This document shows, one piece after another, positions 53,452 through 62,000 of a DNA stretch of 64,000 nucleotides (its first letter is position 1; each line of letters begins with the position of its first letter). Under the pieces are notes generated by a model. That model did no database searches and was not told the DNA's origin. It saw only the letters and a program-made list of their open reading frames with translations. Both the position numbers and the translations under genes were made by a program. Origin of the DNA: Flectonema sp. DT1601 (Eukaryota; Euglenozoa; Diplonemea; Diplonemida; Diplonemidae); contig OZ025827.1 in NCBI GenBank assembly GCA_964019425.1, positions 124,001-188,000 of the forward strand. The letters run 5' to 3'.

Positions 53452-55462
53452 CTACTCATGTATCCCTTGTCTTGAAGTAACATCTAACGCTCTTGAAATA
53501 ACATGTGACTTGCTACGGACGTGTTCTAAGTCTCGTTGTGCCTGTTTAGTATTTTAATATAGTGTAGTAATTCACTGACGGGTAGGAACAAGAAATCTCA
53601 CATACCTCAAGAGTCATCTTGTCTAAAGTTTCTTGCTTTTCCCTCAGTTCCATTTCTTCTCGCAGTAAGGCCATCTTGGCAGCCTGACGGGCAGCATCGA
53701 ACTTGATTCGACTTGATTTCCAAGCTAGGTCATGAGCATCGTACAATAAATGAGACTCGTACTCAGTGCGAGCAGAGCGATCTGATCGGTTGGAAATGGC
53801 TGGGGAGACTCCGGGAGTTCTATTGTTCCACGAGATGGAGGTATCAGCCGCAGTCAAGTTACCGCTACGAAGAGCTGTGGTCGGAGTTTCGATAATAGGC
53901 TCCACAACTACACATAAGTCATCATCATCGTCATCATCATTATCATCATCATCAGGTGTGATTTCAATAACTAATTCAGAATCTAACTGTTCCTTCCAAT
54001 TATCGCAAACTGTTTCCCACTTTACCTTTCCAGGTGTCGGTGGATTTGCTGGCTGTTCTGTCTGAATACCAGAACCCCCTTTATAGTAGTAGTCTGCTTC
54101 ATCGGCATCACCATTTCCTCGATTAATAGAGCGAGGTAACCCTCCAGATATGGGAGATAATTGTTTTTGATATCTATTACTGTCTGGGGGAATAGCTACA
54201 GATATTTGAGGTTTCTCTACTCCAGGTGTCAGCTGCTTTTTATAAGTTGAGTTGGAATCCGGAGGAAGTGGCATCTTTGGTTGGGAAATCACTGGTGTTT
54301 GAGGTCGCTTAGATGGTTCATATTTCTGTTGCTGCATTCTGAGAAGGTCTGACCCGAAGTTTCCGACGGGTTCTTCATACGGAGTTGAAGATTGAAGTAC
54401 TTCCTCTTCTTCATTTCTATCGCTGGTTGCCACTGGTCGCTGGTGCTGAAGCTGTCCCAACTGCTGACTTACTTCTTTTCCCCATCCCTCCCCGCGTTTT
54501 TCTACGGTACTATAGTACGAAGAATCCCTTTCATGAATCGATGACCCATCCACCTCTTCGTACCTTCCCTTGTGTTTAACTGATGTAGTTGGCTGTTGGC
54601 TACTATGAGATAATGCTTGCTGTTCACTTCGAGGTATCTCAGCGTTCTCCACATTAGAGAATGCCACGTAGTTACTTGCAGTGCTTTGGCGGGTTGAACA
54701 TTGGATATTTGATCTCTGGCTACTGCTATCGTGACTGTGACTGTCGATAGTATTTTCATACTTTCTAATATCTGAATAGTTTTGATCAGATGATTGTTGA
54801 CTTTGATGAGATGAGAGACGTCGATGTCGCTGTGCGTGACGAGCTTGGGATTCTCGTCTTCGTTTCTGATCTTCAAGAGAGCGAAGTCTTTCAGCCTCTT
54901 GACGACGACGAAAATCATCTTCTGACTGTTCGAGTTGACGAGCGCGGGAGAGAAGTTCGAGTTCTTGTTGACGAAGGGAAGCAAGTCGGTTTTCATTTTC
55001 AAGAGACCTTACCATCTCTGAAGATTGCGTCTTCAACGGTGCCGGTGCCGGTGCCGCCTCAATAGTATTTACCAGATAAAGTTCTTCTTGCTGTGGACTA
55101 GAAGGTGGCAAAGTTGCCGGAGCTTGTGGTGGTGGCCTTCGTGGAGTTGGTACCCTGTGTGGTATCAGCTGGTTAATTTCTAATATTTCCGCCTCCTTCT
55201 TTGCGATCTCCTCTTCCAGAGGATCGCTCGTTTCGTTTAGTGTGATTTCCGATCCATCGTCTATACCGAAATCTTTACAAGTCATCTCATTCTTTAGTAT
55301 TCCTCCTTTAAATACTAATTCCTGTTCTTCTACAGCAATACCAGTCAGATCTCGAAGGTGTTGTTTCAGCTGAATTATCCGAAGCTTTCGAAAGCTTCCT
55401 TCAAATCCCATGCTGTAGACCATTCCATCTTTAGTACAGCGTGCCTTTATCGTCCTTGGCAT
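53452..55462 (-). CDS. Ubiquitin-like/coiled-coil protein, two exons
   Basis: Exon 1 55462-53606 and exon 2 53541-53452 give 648 residues; the 64-nt intron starts GTATGTG and ends AATACTAAACAG. Residues 1-80 are a ubiquitin-like fold: LRIIQLKQHLRDLTGI, EQELVFKGGIL, MTCKDFGIDDGSEITL. It has no C-terminal Gly-Gly, so it is a fixed domain, not a conjugated modifier; such domains often dock on the proteasome or p97. Residues 150-215 form an Arg/Glu-rich coiled coil. The long middle is disordered, with an Asp run (about 505-515) encoded by GAT repeats. A second coiled coil near 580-635 continues across the intron (LREKQETLDKMTLE then AQRDLEHVRSK). The start lies 6 nt after CTGTTCCCCCACAG. The function is unknown. 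Confidence 0.78.
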
Positions 55463-55654
55463 CGGTAACTGTGGGGGAACAGATTAAGATAAAAATATTA
55501 AGGAATAAAACAACAAAGTGATGGTTGAGCTTTCCGAAGGCCATCTGAAGTATCCGAAACATATTTTTGATACTTTAATTCATTATTGATTATACCACAA
55601 GTAAAGCATCTACAACATATCTATCTCCCTCTAGCTATCTGTGAAACCTAATAG
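55463..55654. other. Short intergenic region
   Basis: A 192-bp spacer with the ubiquitin-like gene acceptor (complement of 55469-55471). A donor-like GTTGG near 55666 leaves open that the upstream gene splices into this stretch. Confidence 0.4.
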
Positions 55655-56433
55655 TTAGAAGAGAGCAGATGAATACCAACCAGCAACAGGAGAATCAGAA
55701 TCATGAGAAGGCGCTTTGCGAGGCTGCTTGATGGCCACAGATGGCTTGACAGGAGAAGGAGTTCCTGGAGTACATGTGCAACAGTTGTCCTTTTCACAAG
55801 CTGGTCCCCAGTGGGTATAACACTCACCCCACTCAGGAAGGATCTGTTTTGAACACTTAGCACAAACACCTCCTATTGGATTTGCTTCTTTATTGAGTTC
55901 ATGCACCATACAATCTTGGAGGGCTGCTGCCTTAGCTGTTTGAGCGACTTCTGTTGTTGTGGGCTCCTTTGTAAAAGTAGCAGCGAACTCCTCAGCTGAA
56001 GAGTATCTACTAGCCACTGATGATATATTATTTAGTTTACGTAGTTTAATACACATATCTGAAATACTTCTCAGATACGTCTTTGCGTCAGTCATGTTAT
56101 CAATTACTTTTTCGAGAGCGAGCGAAAGTCTCTCAGAATTCTCTGCATCTCCGAGTGCCATTTTTATATGATTCCTTCCCCTACCTCGGATGTCTACTTC
56201 CCTTTGTGGGATTGTATCAATTGAAGCTGCTCCCTGTAAGTGAGAGCCACTTTCGATGATAGGCAGCGAATCTTCCGTTTTTTGTACCTTGGTGTCACTT
56301 TGTTCATATTTTTCTCTTTTTCGTTTTTCTTTTGCTTTTTTATCTGCCATAGCCACTAATGAGATTTCCTATTTAGGTGGGAATGATCGTATCACTTACC
56401 TTGTGAACAAATAAGAGTCTTCACATCCCACAT
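55655..56433 (-). CDS. Small Cys-cluster protein of unknown function, probably two exons
   Basis: The main exon (56355-55655) encodes about 233 residues: a Lys-rich N terminus (ADKKAKEKRKREKYEQ), a helical middle (SERLSLALEKVIDNMTDAKTYLRSI) and a C-terminal zinc-binding-type cluster, CAKCSKQ then HWGPAC and CCTC, before a Ser/Pro tail. Its first in-frame ATG is at M-ADKK. An upstream exon (56400-56433, MWDVKTLICSQ) can join in frame across a 44-nt intron with a strong GTAAGT donor and TTAG acceptor, extending the protein by 13 residues. I prefer this model moderately. The 3' end may also be spliced: GTTGG at the end of SPVAG could join a short exon at 55640. The function is not recognised. 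Confidence 0.6.
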
Positions 56434-57267
56434 GTTAACGATTTAGCTACCTTCACATTAATTTGTTGATTTCCCTGCAAACATAAGTCTAAATTACTCG
56501 TTTTCATAAACTACCGTTGATTTCAATAAAAACAATGGGATAAGCATGGCTGAGATTATTTTATCTATTTATTTACGAAGCCCAGGAGCCAAAAAGTCAG
56601 GAAAGGCTCACAGGGTAACAGTTTTTTTTGCTCCCACGAACCGAACCGTGAGACGATAAAAGAGATAATCAGAAAAGGTCAACGTTAATATCGGTGGATA
56701 ACTCGTCGTCAATGTTTTCGAGAAAACGTTAATCAACTAACGAGTTACTGTGACCAGAATAACAAAACATTGAGCAGAACAACATATCAAAAATAAATTT
56801 AGGAAAAAAAGGAAAACAAGGAGAAAAATTCTCCATTGCCGTCTGCCGTTCGGTAACACACTCGTCGCTCACTCAATACAAACTGTAGACTGCAAAGACT
56901 TCGAGGAAGATCTTCCAATGATGTCAAAGCAACACAGCACATGTTTGATGGAAAAGGCCATACACATTCTCCTGACAAACTACTGCAAGAAAACAGAATG
57001 AAGAGAGAAAAGTGATAGTAAGTTACCTCACTGCACATTGCAATACTCACCTGCTGTTATTAACAAACCTGACGGGTATTAAACACAGCGGCTTGTGTGG
57101 CACCAGCAACTTCCAAAGTGAGCACCATAAAGTGAAAAGGACAAGAAACAAATCATTCACTTCTTTGCAACGACAATTCCGTTGATAAAACTGATCCCGA
57201 AAATATACATAATTTAGTACATACAACCACTGAGGAATCCTTGGAAGGACAGGTGAAGAAAGATACT

Positions 57268-57529
57268 TAGTTAGCAAAATACAGAACTGATGACTACGAG
57301 GGGTTTGGGTAGCCCGCATCAGTAAGGACCCAATTCCGATGATTGTAGTTCTATAGCTTCGGCTGGAAGTGATTGACTCCCAGCTCCCACTTTGCCCAGA
57401 GCTAACAAGTTGCTAAAGAGAATAAAAGAGAAATGATCTGGGGCGTGAGGGGTATTTGGATGGGGTGTGAAAGCTAGGGTGAAAAAATAAAAAATCTTTT
57501 TTATTCCATGTAGAGCATCTTTCTTTATA
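57268..57529. repeat. Interspersed repeat family 2, copy B
   Basis: Longer partner of 31932-32146, sharing the same ordered blocks but with extra sequence between GCATC and the GCTTCGGCTGGAAGTGAT block, and again before the A-rich tract. It is truncated or rearranged relative to an unknown full-length element. Confidence 0.7.
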
Positions 57530-58041
57530 GTCAAAACATCGAAGACTGCTGAGATTGCTAATTGTCCCGGCGGTTGCGCCTCACTCGATGAACGGAAAGT
57601 AATTGGCGCAAACATCAAAATGTTGCGCAATCAAAGTCACGAACTGGCTCATGGATCCTTCATCTTACGAATGTCCCATTCAAGTAAACAGAACACTCTT
57701 TTGAATAAAAATAAGGAAAACAATAAAAGATAAGCAGGAGTGAAATCAGAAGAAGAAGCGACAATAAAAATGCATTACAAAGTGGAAGGTCAGCACTTCA
57801 CATTTTAGTGATGCTCATTCATACAAGAAAACAACTGACCACAATTCCGGCAACTGTAAAACACAACAACAAGAGGGGACACGCAACAAATTGGACACGA
57901 ATGGATTCCTTGCCGCGGTAGGGGTAGAAAGGGGGAATTTAATCCGATACGAAAGCATCCATAGGGGGGGTAACTTGATACTGTATTATTAAAATTTCAA
58001 AAGAACAATTTCTCCGAAGTAAATGAATGGAAATATGTGTA

Positions 58042-58190
58042 TTAATTGGGGGGATGCTTAAGTTGACATAATTCAAACTCGAAACAGTTTAATTATCGTC
58101 GAGTGGGGATTCGGGCGCCGAGCGCGAAAAGCGCGAGGCGATAATTATGTGTTGAGTGATACATTATGTCAACTTACCGCCCAATTTTAT
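58042..58190. mobile_element. 150-bp inverted-repeat unit (MITE-like)
   Basis: AATTGGGGGG with TAAGTTGACATAAT at the left (58044-58073) is mirrored by ATTATGTCAACTTA with CCGCCCAATT at the right (58163-58187). The centre is GC-rich (GGGCGCCGAGCGCG...GCGCGAGGCG, 58112-58140). No coding content. It abuts the next unit directly. Confidence 0.6.
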
Positions 58191-58680
58191 ATTTAATGCC
58201 ATAAATTAGAATTAGGACTGTGCACATTTCATCACGAGAACCGCTGCTGATTTCTTCCATTTCACTATTGCCCTCCCTACATAATTAAACTCTATGGCTC
58301 AATAATTTTACGTTTGAAAGAAGCGTGAAATTAGGGCTCATAGTCCCACTGAGGTCATAATCACACTCCTACTGATGCCCATTATCCACATCCATTAAAT
58401 TATCCTCCCGGAAAACTTAAAATCACCCCCAACATAATTGCCATTATGTCAAAATCACCCGGATTATTAAAGGTCAATAACTACATCGCCACAGCCATTT
58501 TAAACCAAAAACAGAAAATCATAATTTTACTGCTGTATTAGATTTGGTCTTAACTTCACACTTTTGTGATAATTTCGATTTGCCAGCCATCGGCCTTGTG
58601 TGCGGAATGTAATTATCGGAAACTTTCTACTCCGCGAGTGATGAAATGTGCACAGAAATAATTCGCTTATGGCATTAAAT
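58191..58680. mobile_element. 490-bp MITE-like element with about 50-bp inverted ends
   Basis: ATTTAATGCCATAA and CTGTGCACATTTCATCAC at the left (58191-58235) are inverted at the right as GTGATGAAATGTGCACAG and TTATGGCATTAAAT (58638-58680). The interior has no open frame of note. The target duplication is not clear; flanks are A/T-rich. The class is unassigned. Confidence 0.65.
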
Positions 58681-59093
58681 AAATAATGCCACATGGAGGC
58701 CACATGAACATAGTTGAGCGCTGCCTGCCTATGTTACCGTAACAGGTTTTTTGTAAAATTCATGAGTACTTAATTAATAATTATATTGTTTTGAAAACCG
58801 GAGTAATTTGATACTGCATTTTTTAAGCTCAGGGTGTAACTTGATAATACGATTAAATATACAGCATCTTGAAACTGGCTAAAACGAGAATAGGGTTCGG
58901 CCAAATCTGGTTGCAATGAAAAGAGATCAACAATGTGGGGATTTCGATACGATACTAAATAAACCTGAATAAGTATGAATATGCTTCCTCGAAATTGATA
59001 AGACATTAACATTAACGACATAGAATGTGTATTCACTCTTGAATTTGTACAACAAACCAAATTGTCGGCAACATAACTTTCAACGCAATCAAA

Positions 59094-62000
59094 TCACTGT
59101 AATGGCATAGCGAGGTCATCGTCTTTTTCGTTTATGAGCTCCTGATCAAAGTCAACTCTCTTCTCTTTAAATGGGCCCGTCTTAGTGTAGAACAGACCTC
59201 CGATAGCGACTAACACAACAGCAACTGCTGAGACGATAATTACAATTAACAGTGTTTTACTACTACTACTGTCTTTGTTGCCACCATGGCCACCGTCGCT
59301 ACCTGAACTATCACTACTGCTACTGCCTGAACTAGCACTACTGCTACTGCCTGAACTAGCACTACTGCCACTGTCGCTACCGCCGCTACCTGAATTATCT
59401 GTAGCACAAGAGAAGTCAGGCAATATCACATTCTCTACGGTTGCTGCCCCAATCACCATCACACTCTGATCGACTCCATACACGGTGACGTTTTTGCCCA
59501 TTGACATTCCCCTCGCTACACTGTAAATGTTTGCCGAGTTGGGCTTGCCAACTTCCCCGGTGCTGTAGCCCAGATCCTTAATAAAAGCATCAGGAAACGG
59601 GAAAAACTTCGGAAGACAGACCTTGATTTCCTGTCGTTCCCAAAGCGGATCAACTGAGGCAGTTGCTGAGCATGCCACGCCGTTCCACGTGCAGCCAGAC
59701 ACACAGGCACATTGTGGCCGACCTGAGCAACCTTCGGTGGTGGCTAAAGAGTAAATAGAGGCACCAGTTTGGTACATTTTCGAATTATTAGTTTCAGCTA
59801 CCCCAGTAAACCCAATTTCTGTTGAGGCAGGGCATGTAGTCTTAGTTACCCAATCATCGTAACACTCAAGACTGTAGTCACCAGTTCCCCACAAAGCTCC
59901 AGCCATCAAGTCATTGTCGTAAAAGTGAGTAGAGATACACGACCCGACTGCACAATCAGAATTAACAACACACGGCTTCTGTAATTGCAAGGTCTTGCAC
60001 ACTTCACCGACGCACGTCAGGTCCATCCCGACAAGACCGTTGGGGTACGCACTGCATTGCTGGAGGCGAACGTTAGCCTTGAAATCATTTCCCATCAAAT
60101 ACTTCATTCCGCTATAAGAAAATCCAACACCTGATTCCTTCTCCCCCACGAACTTCTCATATGTGAAATTTCCCAACCCAAGAACATTCGTTCCGAAACC
60201 AAATTCATCCGCAACAGAAGAAAACCAATCAAATTCCTGCGTTCCTTTGAGCAATCTTGCAATGTACAACTCCGGCCTCCAAAGCGCCTGCTCGCGGTTG
60301 AAAGCTGCGACCGGGTCCAATCCCTGCGGTATCCATGATGACATCGAAGTTAAGTATTTATCGGCAATGAATTGAAGTAATTCTTGTTTCTTCGGAAGGT
60401 ATATGCGAATGGAAAACGGGGTCCCCTCAAAGAATGTTATCAGCCCGTCGCATTGCACAGACATCACGTGTGTTTCCCCAACCGGGATCTTCACTTCCGG
60501 AAAATGAGGCCACTGGACCCCACGTTGGAAATGGGTCTTCCCGTCCTTCAACAGACCATTCCATGGGAGAAACGTTGGCACATCCGGTGCAGACACTCCG
60601 TCGTAGTTGTATTCCGCATACATGTCGCCTGCCACTACACTGTTCTGACACGTATCCCCATATGCTATCGTACGTCCCCAAAATCCACAAGAACCGTACT
60701 GACTTATTCCAACTGAACAGGCACACTTGTAATCACTTTGCGAATACTGACCAGGATTACTACATGACCACTTATCCAGTTGACACATGTCATAACTAGA
60801 CATACACAAGTTTTGTATATCACCCCAGGTACAATCGTCGTGGGTTTCACAAACACCACCTCCAAAACGCATTTGTTTCATTGACGCATCGGAGCTGTTA
60901 ACGTCCCTCGCAAACATGAATTGTCCCGATGTCGGTGTATAATTCTTCCCACCTGCTCCCGGGAAGGATCCGGGATCCAAATAATAGGGCTGGCGGAAGT
61001 TAGGAGTTTTGCCGAATGGCCATTGCACAACCGCACCGCATATATTAGAATCCTCTACCATACGATCATTCTTGACTTCAGGACGAACTCGCCCAGGATG
61101 ATCCCTGTCGCTGGTAATGTACTCTTTCGGAAAACAAACTTTCTTGTTTCCGGCACCAGGAATGGGACTTCCCTTGAAGTACGGTCCAAATTTCGTAACG
61201 AACTCATTAAATAGGTCTTGCGCTCCATTAGACTGCTTCTCAAGCGGACCGAAGTAGTGCAACGTGTCCCTCATGAACTTGAACACTTTATTAGATCCAA
61301 TCTCATCAATCGGATTGATACAACGAGAGTTACCACCACAATCAGAATCATGGTTACAAGGGTTGATCATAGCATTGCATCCACCACCTTCACACCCAGC
61401 AGCAAATCGAACGTATCCGTAGTTCGTATCACATCTCTCGATGTTTACCGTCAGAACGGCATCAGGGATGAATTTCAGAGGAAGCTTCATTTTACAGCTT
61501 CCCTGTTCAAACCAAGTCACGTTGTTGCAGGTCTCGGGAAGGTACAGCAGCTCCAAGTTCCTGCTTCTTTCCTTGAATATCTTCAGAAAGTCACGCATGA
61601 ACGTGTCGCTGTCATCGAGACAAGAATCGTATTCGTCCACCATTCCAGAGTACACGAAAAAGCTCAGCGGGTGAAATCTCTTCAAGTACCGTCCCTTGGG
61701 GTCATTCAGGTTCGGAGGTGTCTTCCCCTTTGCCTCGCACCTGGCAGTCACATACCTGTCGATTGCTTTCATGTATTCTCCAAACACCCGAGGTATTATT
61801 TCCGCATCAATTGATATCGACAGCAGCTCGTTGTCAGGAAACACTCGGAACTGACCCTCGCAGGTACCCGTGACCAAGGTCTCCACTCCAGCGTAAGCTT
61901 CAGCAGGCCTCGGTACGGGGTTCGTTGGCTCCGGGAACGGATCGATGACTACCTTCTCCGAGGTGTACAGCGCCTGGCTCGCCGGGAGAATGTTTGCAAA

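Larger units (their letters stand above)
56434..59093. other. Gene-free spacer with MITE-like units
   Basis: A 2.7 kb spacer between the surface protein and the small Cys-cluster gene. It contains repeat family 2 copy B and two inverted-repeat units, listed separately. Short GTAACTTGATAC-type motifs recur at 57969, 58801 and 58836. No coding region is credible. Confidence 0.5.

Noticed and set aside
58770-59060. A 96-residue minus-strand frame downstream of the surface protein
   Set aside because: No domain and no start context; it probably lies in the 3' UTR of the surface protein gene.
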